Below, one piece after another: positions 48,878 through 60,990 of a stretch of DNA of 64,000 nt. The notes under the pieces are model-generated. The model was not told where the DNA came from. It searched no databases and saw only the letters and a list, made by a program, of their open reading frames with translations. Numbering within the stretch: position 1 is the stretch's first letter; each line of letters starts with the position of its first letter. Source of the stretch: Lycorma delicatula (taxonomy: Eukaryota > Arthropoda > Insecta > Hemiptera > Fulgoridae); NCBI RefSeq assembly GCF_047948215.1, contig NC_134465.1, positions 11,880,522 through 11,944,521 on the forward strand, given 5' to 3'. A program made the position numbers and the translations under genes.

Positions 48878-49739
48878 TATAGATGGACTGAAAAATTCAG
48901 TAACTTTTACAAGTTTTCAACTTCTATGAAAATTCCATTAAATATTATATTAAACATTACTATATTATATTTTTTAAGTAATTAGGTAAATTCTTAATGA
49001 TATAGACATTTTTTTCATTTGTATCTCTGTATTCATAACAAACTGTTGTGTAAGAAAAGTGTTATTATAGTTACTTAAGTTTTCATTCATTCTGATGTAT
49101 TACTGCCATCGGATATTTGTACAAATGTTAAATCTACTGAACTGTCAAAAAAAAAGAATCATAAATAAATAAAAAAAAGCGGAAAACTATTATATAAGAA
49201 TTGAGATGAATTATTATGGGCTTTTGCGGCAAATTTAAAACTGGATCAATTGTATCAGATATAAAAATACGATTAGAATATTTTATTGATAATTTGTAAT
49301 TTTTAAGTTTATCCTACAATATCATGGTATAATTAAATGTTTTTAATTATTGAGGTTTATTTCAATTAACATATGATAAATATGTGTACTACTTTTTTTA
49401 AATAAAAATCAATTTTCCTGATATCAGAAATTATTCTATTTCAAGGAAAATGTCCTAGTCGCACTATTCCAGTTTTGGGAAGTTTTTATCATCTATCTTA
49501 GTTCTGAAAGCTTTTGAAAAGTAAAACCTCAAGAATTTTGAGTGAATTGTTTTGCTTTCAATTTGTATCTTTCTTTTAATGTCCAGTGAATTTTTTGATA
49601 AACTTTGTATAGTTTGTATTTTTAAAGACAAGTGTAATATTTCTAATAGAAAATTTTTAAACTTTATTTTTTCCCAACATTCATAGCTTAAAAATAACAC
49701 ATTTTAAAAATATTGTTTTAAATATTAGATTTCTAATTA
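48878..49739. other. Gene-free stretch
   Basis: AT-rich and unremarkable. A minus-strand 78-codon ORF at 49464-49700 shows no family resemblance. Confidence 0.5.
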
Positions 49740-49935
49740 TGTTCTCCAGAAACAATAGGCTGACACTCAGTTACTTTTATTGATGATAGATGAATTTTGT
49801 AGCATATGAATAACATGACAAATGACAAGCCTGACTGGAATTCAAACTCATAATCTTCTGGATGAAAGATGTTACCACTCCTTAAATTGGCAGAGTTGTA
49901 ACACCATCAGGATGTTACTAGATTGTAAAGAAAAC
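49740..49935 (-). mobile_element. tRNA-derived SINE, type B, copy 3 (old)
   Basis: Read on the minus strand, 'gagtggtaacatctttcatc' and the box B-like 'gtttgaattccagtcaggct' match the promoter region of the copy at 13744. The shared body 'tgctacaaaattcat' follows. It is more diverged than the copies at 13.7 and 15.4 kb. Confidence 0.6.
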
Positions 49936-52032
49936 TTTATTATTTTATAGTAATAGATTGCTATAAAATAATATACTGTTTGAATATGTTATAAAATTTT
50001 TTATCCACGCTTTTGCTTTGAACAAATTTACTAGTAAAATATAATATCAGAGCAGCAAAGATCCAGTAACTGGAATCAGTAGGTTCAAGGATTAAATATT
50101 ATTTTTTCTCATGTTTTCTAACGCAGCAACATAATTAAAATTGTCTTATGAATACTTATTTTCTACAAATTGAATGGAACCTTATATTTTCAATCAACAC
50201 TTAACCTACTTTACAGACTACTAGTAATAAAAATAATGTAACCTATAAATAATATTAAAAAATAAACTTTTTATAATTTAGTAACTAATAGAAAATAATT
50301 TATTTTTTGTTTTTTAATATTTATTTTATAGTTGAAGGTGAAAAAATAATGTATCCCTGTATAGTCTTCAAAAACATTTTTATAAACATATTGTTTTTCA
50401 AATTCAATAATTAATAATTACAATTATTTTATCACAGATACGAAAGAATCACAGAATAATTAAACAATACTTTCATACTGGTAATATAATAATAATAACA
50501 ATAATAAATAATAATTAATACTTTCTTATTATAGGCCTTAATACAATTGTATTAAATAAAACACACATAATAATATATTTAATTAAAGAAACTGACTAGA
50601 CAATAAGATATAATTATATCTGCCATACCTTAAACAGATTTATTGTTAATATATATGTTTTATTTAAAGGGGGAATTAAGAGGCCAGACTTTACAGTATA
50701 ATCACCTAAGTGCCATTTAGATATAATGATTAAATGTAAAACAGAGTCCTGAGACATATAAGCAAACAAGCAGGGTTGTTCCAACAAACAATGCAAAATA
50801 TCCACATTAACCTAGTTAGCTTCTTTCTAAAACCTACAGAGTATTATCGGTAAGAAGAAATTCAGGGTAAAAGAAGTGATTGAATAAAAAAAAAGGATTT
50901 CTGTATACATAGAAGGAAGAAAAAATGAGATGACCAGACTTAATTGAGAAAAATGAGATTGATCTCAACTTCAAACAATTCCTCAGGAGAGTGGGGTTTG
51001 TAACACTTACCTGCATCAAGAAAAAGGGATGATCAACAATTTTGAACTGACCAACTCAAACATATGCTGCATTAATTACGTTTCTACAAATATTAAAGAG
51101 ATAGAGTTCTTTAAGGAAAATCCTTATCCATTACCAAAATTACCTGGAATATAAGAGGATTTAAATATGTTATAAACCACATATTCACCCAAAGAAATAT
51201 ATTACTTAGTAATAATTTAAACATAATCACACACTAGTGTAATTATATCTGCTTTTTTCCTCAAAGGATAAATATTTTAATAATTTTTTTTTAGATTTAT
51301 TTCTTCTGAGATAGATAAACTAGATTTGGTAAAAATATTTATGACTGGGTATCTTGACACCAAACCGTTAGAGGAATTGTGGTACACAAATCTGAAGAAT
51401 GTAAACTTGTAAACTCTGAATCAAGGGAAGATATATTTCTGGTAAAAACACACACACAAAAAAAAAAACAAAGCATACAGCATAAGGCCGAATAATGCAA
51501 TTTATAATTTGGTTATTGCATTCTGTTCCTTTTTGATAAACATTAATTAGAGCAAAAATTAAACAATCTTATAATTTTTATTTAATGAAAAATTAATCAA
51601 ATAGTATTTATGTTTCTATGAAATACAAAAAATCTTATGCCACTTATGGAATGATACCATAAGTTGCTGATGACTGCAGTGTATGTAGGTATGATATATA
51701 AAACTAAATATTAAGAAAAAGGGTAATATTTAATTTTTGAATTTGAAATTTTTAATGGGTTGCTAACTTAATTGAAACAAACATTAGAAGAAACATGATG
51801 AAATATAGACTTAGAAGAAAATATAAAATAACAAATATTTAATGGTTGATGTAGATGAGAAATGCAGGGTTGAAAAAAGAAGCTTAAGTTAGACTGCAAT
51901 GAAGAACATAAGAATTTACGAGCCCTTGTTATTTATAGCAATCAGTAAAGTACTAATTTGGTCAGCTATGTTTGTTTTATGATTCCCTAACTCCTCTGCT
52001 TTTACTAACAAAGGATTCCTCTACTGTCTAGG

Positions 52033-52072
<40 letters not shown>

Positions 52073-52384
52073 TGCACTATTCATGACAGAAACATATTTA
52101 TTTGTTGTTTACACTATGTTTGTCCAGTCTTTCTTATAGTTGGGATGCATGAAAAAGGAACTTGTAAAGAGGAACTGGTCGTCACAGTTTTTTCTTTTTT
52201 CTCTGAGAATAATGTTACATTTACATAATTCCATGTGAAAATATAATTTGGATGGCTGAATGTCACTTGTATTTGATTGGGCCTAGAATACTGATATACA
52301 TTTAGATCAAACGAAAGTAACAAGAATTTACGGTTTGTAAATTATTTATAGCCGATTTACAGAAAGGCAAGCTAAAGAAGAAAA
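49936..52384. other. Gene-free AT-rich stretch
   Basis: No gene recognised. An (AT)n microsatellite lies at about 52034-52066. Short minus-strand ORFs at 50614, 50834 and 52114 have no recognisable similarity. Confidence 0.5.
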
Positions 52385-52770
52385 GAAGAAAAGAAGAATG
52401 CAGACTGGCCCACTACCATGGACTGAACTCTGACTCAATTGAATCCAGCTGAGATGCAGTAATGAAGAAAGTTCCTTAACTTTATTTCACCTACCACCCA
52501 CCATCCTTTCCTAATTCTTACATCACCATCAGCATATGTGACTCCCTCTGGAAAAGGGAGTGCACTGCATCCTCCAAACACTAGGACCTCAGAAAGGTGC
52601 ACTCCTGCAAGGTCAGAAGGCTCTAGCACTGAAAGGACTTCAGGGGACACACTGAAGTGGAATCATACTAGGAGAACGAAGCTTATATGTACGTGGCTCG
52701 TCTCCCAAAGGCCAGCCCCAGTCAAAATTTCTTCCTGGTCTAAAGGATTGGAACACAGCAAATAATTACA
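52385..52770. repeat. GC-richer block, probable old repeat
   Basis: It stands out from its surroundings by base composition. It begins after (gaagaaaa)n-like sequence at 52375-52400, and it is followed by an (AAATAA)-rich stretch (52775-52850). The minus strand is open for 71 codons (52435-52650) and the plus strand for 75 (52538-52765), as often happens in GC-rich repeats. I do not recognise a protein in either strand. Confidence 0.35.
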
Positions 52771-53983
52771 TCCATAAATAAAATAAAATAATTATAATTG
52801 CTACTAAATAAATAAGTAAATAAATTGCTAATAAATAAATTGCCCAATAAATAAGCAACAGACATTTGTCCAGGTTCTGCGATTATCAGGGAGGTACAAA
52901 TTCTCCCACTATCCTTGTATTCTGTTCCATTTCCAAGTAACAGAAACATTTCTCCCTACTAAGGCTGATGTGGGATTTTTGTTATCATCAAAATCGTAAT
53001 GCTACTTTTGGATGTATCACCTGCACTGTATCATTATAGCATTATTGATTCATTCTTTATGAAACCTATCATGAGATGCTTGTGTTTTATGAGAACAGGT
53101 TGCTGTTTTTTAGCATAGCTTATTTCTTATGTTATTTAGTTGTCATATGCCTACAGCTAGTTATGACAAAACAGAGTGTTTGGAATATCTTCAAATATAA
53201 TTTTTATTTTTACTCAACAGGCAAATTTATATCCTGAAACAACATTATTACTTTTAAAGATTTTTTCATAGAAAAGTAAAAATTAAAAAATAAAACTGTT
53301 ACTAAACTGGTGAATTGTTAGGTCTAGAAACTGATCCTGGCAATGATTAGGATTTTCTTTTTTTAAGTACTATATAGATCCATTCCAGAAAAGTTCTTTG
53401 CACCTTCACACTTCTCATTCTGCATTTTGTGACAGTTGAAATGTGCAGATTTTCTATGCAGATAAATAAAAGTTTTTGGTTGATTTTGGATTTATAGATT
53501 ACAGTACATTTAGATTTTAGTTTTTTAAAACAGATAAACATTTTTGGAATATTAACCTAAAAATTATACACATTTTCAAAGTATCTTTCTGGAATTTCCT
53601 TGAACATTATTAACTGTATGCTCAAAAATAGTCATCGACCAGGGTTTATATTTCAGTTCACTTAAAATAAAGAATATTTAACAGTTAAAAATATATATAT
53701 ACTATTAAATGTAAAGATTTAAAAAAATTTTTTCACCTCCAACATATCTACAACTATTGGTAAATTACTAATTTATAAGGCTAACATTAAATATATTTAT
53801 GATACATATTTTTATATATCAATATTAATTTGTAAATAAAACATCTGTCATTAACATTAACAGTAATAATAATTATGGTAACATATATAAATCACATCGA
53901 CCTTTTTTACCTATAAAGATATTTATGTTATTACGTAACTTATTTATTACATGTATCTGTAAAACAGATAAAAATATAACAAT
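52771..53983 (-). other. Probable 3' flank or UTR of the minus-strand gene
   Basis: AT-rich sequence downstream of the stop at 53984-53986. It probably contains the 3' UTR. Several TTTATT (AATAAA on the minus strand) occur, so the polyadenylation site cannot be picked. Confidence 0.35.
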
Positions 53984-54910
53984 TTAAAACAATGTTTCTT
54001 GTGACCATGAACAATTTTCAACAACATTTTGCATCGATGCAGTTTTTAATTTATCTTGTTGTTGTAAAGCTTTAACAAGATGGTCACACGAAGCACTATA
54101 AAACGGTCGTGACTGAATTAAATTGAATTGTTCATTCACATTTATTGTGGTTGTGTTTTCATTAGATTGTTGTTCTGATGAATCCATTGTATCTAAATTT
54201 TGTTTTTCCATTGTTATTTCCAAAGTTCCACTATCACTACTTGATGAATTTTGTGGTAATGGTAACTGAGGTCGATTAGCGATATTATCACTATTATTTT
54301 GCAAATTATCACCAAACTGATAACATGATTTACTACATGTAGGAAATTGCGAATCATCATCGACATCATCATGAATCATCAAATTACTATTATCACCGTA
54401 AGAAGAAGTCCTTTGTAAATTTTGCGAACTAGGCGATGAATATCTTCGATCGATTAGTAAAACCGGTTTATTACTTTGCCATCTACCAGCCAATGTCCTT
54501 GGATATTGTGATACCTGTAAATGTTCTGCAAACGGTACATTGGACGGAGTTAAATTACTGAATCTTTCAGCAGCTAATGATTTTTTACGTTCATCGAAAT
54601 CTGCATCGAGATCACTATCTGTTGAAAAATCTTCGGCTTCATCTTCAGTATCAAGACATTCATCATCTAAAAATACCGAATCTGAACCGATTGAATGTGC
54701 ATCATCGGATATATCAGTTATGCCGCAACTACTTATTGATGCGAGAGGTGCCATTTTTGGTACCAACAATCCACCAGGCAATGAATTATTAATATTATTG
54801 CTCTGATTTTGATGAAGTGAAACAGCAGTACTTGGTCCTTTGTCGACTGCTCTTACATATAAGGATCCTTCACTACCACTCGGAGATATTTCTGGAGTTG
54901 GTTGAATTAC
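53984..54910 (-). CDS. Unidentified host gene, terminal exon (308 codons)
   Basis: Acceptor 'taaatgtag' precedes GTA at 54910, and TAA is at 53984-53986. It begins 'VIQPTPEISPSGSEGSLYVR'. It contains an acidic block 'DDECLDTEDEAEDFSTDSD' and polar Ser/Asn/Gln-rich sequence, and ends 'SWSQETLF'. The open frame extends well upstream of the first Met, fitting an internal-to-terminal exon. Codon use and the lack of stops over 308 codons in such AT-rich DNA argue that it is real. Confidence 0.85.
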   Translation of the reverse strand, partial: VIQPTPEISPSGSEGSLYVRAVDKGPSTAVSLHQNQSNNINNSLPGGLLVPKMAPLASISSCGITDISDDAHSIGSDSVFLDDECLDTEDEAEDFSTDSDLDADFDERKKSLAAERFSNLTPSNVPFAEHLQVSQYPRTLAGRWQSNKPVLLIDRRYSSPSSQNLQRTSSYGDNSNLMIHDDVDDDSQFPTCSKSCYQFGDNLQNNSDNIANRPQLPLPQNSSSSDSGTLEITMEKQNLDTMDSSEQQSNENTTTINVNEQFNLIQSRPFYSASCDHLVKALQQQDKLKTASMQNVVENCSWSQETLF

Positions 54911-57420
54911 CTACATTTAAAAAAGATAATTAATATAAAATAAAACGTTACAAATAATAATATATATTACAATAACTATAGATTAATGAAAATCAAATTT
55001 TATTAATTTTTTATTTATTATTTTTCAAATTAAACTGGACATTTCCTTAACTTTTGAGTATGATTGAAATATAAAACTTGCAATACTGTTTGCTTTTGTA
55101 TTATAGTGACCATCAGACAGACAAAGTTTCAGTAGGGGGTGATAATGTGATTTTAGGATATTGTCATCACCTCCTCTTACTAGATATAAAAAATCTACAG
55201 GAAAAGAATAATTCTTTTTAAAGATAAAGAAGTGTGGAATATCAGACTCGGGTTGTCTAAATTTAACAATGGTTTATTCTTTTAAAAAAAATGTCTTTTC
55301 CATTGATAATTTATATATAAATTTCTGTCCATCTATATGAAATAAAATTGCAGATGGATATGATCAAAAGGGGCTTATTATCCAATTATTAAGAAAATAA
55401 TGAATAGTATTTTTATGATTATTTAATTTATTATTTTTTTTTGTAGAGGGATACAGATTGTCAATGCTTGCTTTCCTGTCCAGGAGACAAACAGTTTGAG
55501 CTCAGCCAGACAAAATTTTTTTAATATTAATTGTTTCTAGTTACTGTTTTCTGGATTTTGTTATTGTGTTCTAATTAATGACATATCCTGGTCTGGCAAT
55601 CCAGAGATGCTTAAGAGAACACAATCATAAAAAATAGCATTTGAATAACTGAAGATGGCCAGAATATCATCCAAATAAATCAAAATCAATTGGTTATTAA
55701 TTCAATAATAATTATTTTAGTTTTTTGAAAAAAAAAATGAAGGGTACATTTCCACCATAACCTTGTTATTTCCTATGAAATTAAAATTTAAGTTAATGAT
55801 ATTTTTAATAAATTTTAAGTGACTTGTGCCTTGTTAATTCCTGCTAATAAAAACCAACATTTCTAGGTAGGAAACAATCACCAAGTAGGTTTGTAGGTAC
55901 AAAAATAGCCACATAACAAGGATGCAAGACCAGTAACTCTAATAGTTTTTAAACACTTAACAAAGATTAGAGGATTACTTAATGAAATCCAAAGAAAGTT
56001 CTCAGAGAATGTGAGGGCTCATAAGCCCATAATTCCTTTGGACATCGTGCTATCTTCACCCAGTCAATGATTTTTCATATACCAGCTTAAATATATACTG
56101 TGAGAAATTGCAATTATATTTCCTCTAAATTACTAAAGACTCATCTGACAATTGGGTCAGACTTCCTTAAAGAAAATCCATTTTCATGTTCAGAATTGTG
56201 CGATATATGGAAGTATGCAATTATTAATGATTTTTCAAATCCCCATTGCCCCACTGAAGGGTTTTTGTTTGTTTCTTCCTACTTTAATGTACTATATACT
56301 AAGTTTTGCACACACTATAGGATTTCAAGTAAACTTTAATTTAACAATAACAATAGTAAAAAAAAAAAACCTGTATATCTATAGGATAATAAAAATCCCA
56401 AGCATTAGGATGTGGGTCAAGACGAGGCCGACGATGTGGTGGTGGAGGAGGTAAACCGACTTCAACTGCAGAACCTCTTCTTTCTAAATACGATGTATCT
56501 GAACTTGAACATGTTATTGAACTTAATCTTCTTGAAGCTCTTCTACTGGATGGAACTCTTAGAAAATTACATGGATAATCATCATCATCTTCTTCTTCAT
56601 CTTCCTCTTCCTGATGGATTAAAATTAAAAAAAAGTTAAAATTAACAAAATTAGTTTAAAAATACAAATATGGACATTTAACTTCCACAGTTCATTCATT
56701 TACTTAAAAAAAATTTTTTTTTACGAAATTACATTCACAACATGTCCCAGCTGTCGGATGTGATGCAAGTAGAACACCTTATTGAAGGCACTAGAAAGAG
56801 TTGCTTTCTCTGAGAGTTGTGGTATCTAATTTGTTTGCCTCACTTACTTTTAGTAGTTTAAGTCATAATTTTCCACAGATATCATTTTTTATTATTATTA
56901 TTTTAAAATAATGAATGATCTTTTTGTTGTTGAAATTTATGTAAACAATCAAAATTTAAACATTTATTTATTAGTTAGCTGAAATTAGTCTGCAGATGTA
57001 AACTCACTCATGGACTCCGCATTTGTTTTCATGGAAATTTGAGTTTAAATTCGAGGTACAATATAGTTTTGAATTTAATAAAGAAATAGACATTTTTGGA
57101 TGCAGGTCTTCAGAATTACATTGTTACATTACAGGAACATGTGTAATTATTACAGGATATTGAGTTATATTGTGTCAGTTATCAGTGACGTGGGTAATAA
57201 TGTGTGATATATACAAATCCATTTAATAAACAAAATAAATATATTGAATTAAAAATTTACCTCAGGATACGATCTTTTAGGCGGCAGGGATGTCAGTGGC
57301 CTTGACAATGGTGACTGACAAATACTGAATCGATGAGTAGCAGTACTAGCTGGGCCAGATATGCTCATTCTAGCCCTAGGTCTATAATACGGTCTCATTT
57401 GTGGATTCATTAAACTGCAC
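53984..57420 (-). CDS. C-terminal part of an unidentified host gene (three exons)
   Basis: Three coding exons chain without a stop: 57261-57420, 56371-56610 and 53984-54910. Intron borders are GT/AG and both internal junctions are phase 0. The first exon enters with one base of a split codon, so at least one more exon lies upstream, probably outside the window. The ~442 residues are hydrophilic, with no membrane span. They include a Pro/Arg/Ser-rich start, an acidic run, 'SSRRASRRLSS' phosphorylation-type sites, a poly-Pro stretch and a long Ser/Asp/Asn-rich tail ending 'SWSQETLF'. It looks like the disordered cytoplasmic tail of a larger protein. I do not recognise the family and assign no function. 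Confidence 0.75.
54911..56370 (-). other. Last intron of the unidentified minus-strand gene
   Basis: 1460 bp, phase 0. AT-rich, with no mobile element recognised. Confidence 0.7.
56371..56610 (-). CDS. Unidentified host gene, penultimate exon (80 codons)
   Basis: It runs from acceptor 'aatccatcag' to 'GATATACAG' followed by GTTTTT. It opens with 'EEEDEEEDDDDYPCNFLRVP', continues with basic and Ser-rich 'SSRRASRRLSS' and a poly-Pro run, and ends 'NAWDFYYPIDIQ'. It is an exact multiple of three and phase 0 on both sides. It has no start codon of its own. Confidence 0.78.
56611..57260 (-). other. Intron of the unidentified minus-strand gene
   Basis: 650 bp, phase 0, AT-rich. Nothing recognised inside. 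Confidence 0.7.
57261..57420 (-). CDS. Unidentified host gene, antepenultimate exon
   Basis: Acceptor 'tattttacag' precedes 57420, and the donor GTAAAT follows 57261. It encodes 'CSLMNPQMRPYYRPRARMS' and ends 'PPKRSYPE' in phase 0, with one base at its start completing a codon from an upstream exon. Confidence 0.75.
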
Positions 57421-57469
57421 CTGTAAAATAAGAAATAATTAATTATTTTCTTCAGAAACAAAAGTTATC

Positions 57470-57600
57470 CAACCGATTACAGTTTCATTATGATACATGA
57501 ATTTTGTAGCAATTGAAAAATGCCAAACCTGACCAGAATTTGAACCCAAAATCTTCTACATGAAATTCAGAGATACTACTTCTTCATCATTAAGAAGCTA
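57470..57600 (-). mobile_element. tRNA-derived SINE, type B, copy 4 (old)
   Basis: On the minus strand 'gggttcaaattctggtcagg' (box B region) is followed by 'tttggcatttttcaattgct' and 'acaaaattcatg', matching the other type B copies. The box A half is weak. It lies just upstream of the antepenultimate exon of the minus-strand gene. Confidence 0.55.
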
Positions 57601-59909
57601 ATAATAATAACACAATAATAACAGTATAAATTATTTTAAAAATAATAAGTAATATTTTAAGTAACAGTGGGAATGATAATGAATGAATGAATGAATGACC
57701 ATTCATATATATTTTATACTACTGAAATTCTCTCAAATATTAACAGTAGAAATAGTATTTGACTATAAATAACAATTGTTTAACCCCAGATAAACTTGTG
57801 AAAAAGGTTGTTCCTAAAAAAAAATAGCTAGTACTTTAGGGTTCATTAATAGTATACACAGATTCTTTGAATATTATTATAAATGATTTAAAATCAAATT
57901 GAGATTACAAATATTTTTATGATCACATGAATTTGGATTTACAATTATGTAGAATAGGAGGCCTGTACTAGGTAAAGAATCTTGTAACAGATTCATTGAC
58001 AGTCATCCTTACTAACTCACACAAACAGTAAGGATGCAGTAACTCTGTGCAGGATTTCACATTTTTATCATGGTTCCAGTGGGCATCTAAAGCCTTCAAC
58101 AGAACTATAAATAAATGCATTTCTTTCAATTGACAAACGATGCCGTACATAAATAATACATTTTTGTCTTTGGTAAAAGTAGAATTTAAATAAGGAAATA
58201 ATTAAGGAATAACAAGGAAATAATTACTTCCTTATTTAAGTACAGTTTTACCTTTTAATTAAGATTTAGGAGAATTTTACAATTCTCCAAAATCTTCAAA
58301 AGTGGTGGTTTATAGTGTTGGGAGACAATTAAAGAGTGGTAAAAATTTTTTTTCAAATATTATAAAAAGCAATCTTAGCAAAAAATGACATAAGATCATT
58401 TTTAAAACATAGAAACTTCCTTGTTATTTGGTTTTTTACTTTCATGGTGAATTGTAGGGGAAAGTATAGTGATCGTGTCAAAAATGGGTGGGATTTGCAA
58501 AAAATCATATTTTTTGCAAATCTTTACATTTTAGCATCCAGTTGGTTCATCTAGACCAAAAAAAACATATATATGTATGTATGTGTCGCACTGCTTTTGG
58601 CTTTATATCTTAGGATTGACTGAACTGATTTTCTTAGTTCGGTCAAATATTAATTCAAATATTTCTTTATATGGGGCATTGATCATATTATTTTTTTTCA
58701 AAATCCATTGAGAGGTGGGGGCTGTTGCAAAAAAACCAGTTTCAATTTTTTTTCACAGACTTTTCACAAAAAACCAACCTATACCTCTTAAAATTGAAAT
58801 ATAAATTTTTTGTTCTATCTTTTTGATTATAATATTTAAAAAAAAAGTTTTTTGATATTTTATTAATTATATATAGGCTATCATAAAATGTCATACAACT
58901 TTCAAAAATTATAAACCCAAGATCTTAATTACAGAAAGTTTTTTTGAATATCTTTACATTCTGGTCTTAGCGTTTATTGGAAGGGGTTTAGATTTATAGA
59001 AAATTTTACTTAAGCAAATTTGTTAAGCATAATCTATGTATCTATGTATTTCTAGAATTTTTTTAAAAATTTGTTCGTACCTTGAAAAAATATATCTTTT
59101 TTTTCTTTTTTTTTGGCTCTTAACTCTTGATTTTTATTATTAATTTTTTTTTTTTTTTACTTTACTTTGTCAATTAAAATTAAGGGCAATTAAAATTTAA
59201 ATAGTTTTTATTTTCTTACAATTTAGTTTTACATTGTTTATGACAACTTCAAAAATTAATCAAATTATGAATAAAATATGCAAAAAATTAATAATTTTTT
59301 AAAATATTTTATCAAGAATAACTCTGTTATGATGAATTCATGTAATACATACAGAATATATTATGCTTCTGTTGCTATTTTTAATCAGGCTGCTAAACCA
59401 TTTAAAATATTTTCCCACCAATTTATTTAAAATACAATCACGAGATTTCCTTTTAAACAATTACTCAGTCGATAAATTTCTAAGTAATACAAATTATAAA
59501 ACTTAAACCCTGAATTTTCTGCATCTCACTTCAATGAATATATAAATATATGCTCAAATAATTTTCATTTTTACAATTTATTTTGAAGTTATTTTTTTTA
59601 GTTAGTATCCTTATATGTTTAATATTGTTACATATATTTAAATTTTAAATAATTAAGTCAGTCTTTAATCATATCTACTTTCTATTTTACAAGAAATTAA
59701 GTATTTTGTTACATTGCATTGATCAAGGTTTTACCATGGCTATCGTTAATCCATCCAGATAAATGCTGAGGTAATTATTTTTTTTTTAACTTTAGAGTAA
59801 TATATTTATTCATTCCTGATACGATCTACATAATGTATTATTAAGTACTGATCATAATAAAAAAAATTTTATTTAGTATAGCAAGGATTGAGACCATCTG
59901 AACGTTAAA
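57601..59909. other. Upstream intron or flank of the minus-strand gene
   Basis: No exon recognised. A short (AATG)n run lies at about 57683-57698. A minus-strand 60-codon ORF at 57968-58150 has no recognisable family. Patches at 58540-58680 resemble dispersed repeat sequence. Confidence 0.4.
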
Positions 59910-59950
59910 TAAATATGAGGACTATCCAGAAAGTGACTTAGATTTCTTTA

Positions 59951-59982
<32 letters not shown>

Positions 59983-60240
59983 TACAGTTCCCAAGATTTT
60001 ATCCATACAACTTTTATAAAATTTTCTGCATTGTCAGTAGCCTAAGTGAGACACTTGTTATGGAATTTCACTTAGTTTTGAATTCACAAGATTTTTCTAT
60101 CTGTGATTTGAGCCAATCTTTATTAAAATGAAACTTCTCATAATTGTTAAAGCATTAGGATATAAGCCATTCACAAGGCTTCATTTTCATAAGTAGATGG
60201 TAATCATCTAGTGCTAAATCCAGTCTGTAAGAAGGGGGGA
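59910..60240 (-). pseudogene. mariner-like transposase C-terminal remnant
   Basis: On the minus strand 'PSYRLDLALDDYHLLMKMK' aligns with the mariner block 'PPYSPDLAPSDYHLFxxLK'. 'DWLKSQ' and 'NKCL' follow in the expected order. A terminal repeat-like 'aagtcactttctggatagtc' lies beyond a long A-run at 59958-59978. It is broken by stops. Confidence 0.5.
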
Positions 60241-60477
60241 ATGAATATTACCGCATTTGAATTTTCACAGCAAAGTGACAATTGTGATGGCAAGTGTGCA
60301 TGTTTGACAGTATGCAGATAAATATAGTTATATAAGAAAACAGCACCAGAGCTCAGCATGGCATGATATTTGTTTTATACTTCCAAATTGATTGTGATGC
60401 AATAAACAAGCTTTCTCTTTTATTCCAAAAGATAGTTGTCAAGATATATCTGGCAGGAAAAGCTTGTTGAAGCTTTT

Positions 60478-60990
60478 TACTTCCTTTACTTCATACTTCC
60501 AATACTTCCTTGTATGAAGTAAAGGAAGTATTGTGATTGCAAAAATTTCAGTTTTCAGATTTCAACAGAACTATCCATTTTGACCTTTCCCGAATCCATT
60601 TTGACTAGTTTCAGCGTGACGTCTGTGCATATGTATGTGTCTTGCATAACGATTAGCAATAGGATGTTGGAATTTTGGATTTAGGACTGTTGCAACATCT
60701 AGTTGTGCACCTCCCCTTTTGATTGCAATCGACTAGACCAAAAGTGTCCAAAAAAGCCCAAAAAAAAAATTGAACCTTTGTTTGTAAATTAACCTTTGAT
60801 TGTAAAAAAAGTTTTACAATAAATAATAATTCAATAATAACAATAAAAAAATATCGGAAGTTATTGATGAAATAAAATTTTAAGTACTTTTAATTTAAAA
60901 AAAAAATGTGTATACAAATGTGTCCACATAAGATAATGAAATAAATCAGAATACATCAGAAATGTGTAAATGTGTCCACATGAGATTTTT
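60478..60990 (+). repeat. MITE-like interspersed repeat, family C, copy 2
   Basis: It shares long blocks with 15889-16545, for example 'cttccttgtatgaagtaaag' (60509) and 'tgtgcacctccccttttgat' (60703). It carries an extra partial repeat of its own start at 60478-60508 and is internally deleted. The right end is eroded. Confidence 0.6.

Noticed and set aside
45050..51019. Short minus-strand ORFs at 45050, 47915, 49464, 50614 and 50834
   Set aside because: Their length and Phe/Ile/Lys/Leu-rich composition are what chance frames give in AT-rich DNA. They have no splice partners or family motifs.
54540..54806. Plus-strand ORFs over the terminal exon of the minus-strand gene
   Set aside because: They are antisense shadows. 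The minus frame is much longer and fits splice sites.
56100..56639. Plus-strand ORFs around 56.1-56.6 kb
   Set aside because: They overlap the penultimate exon and its intron antisense, with no recognisable protein.
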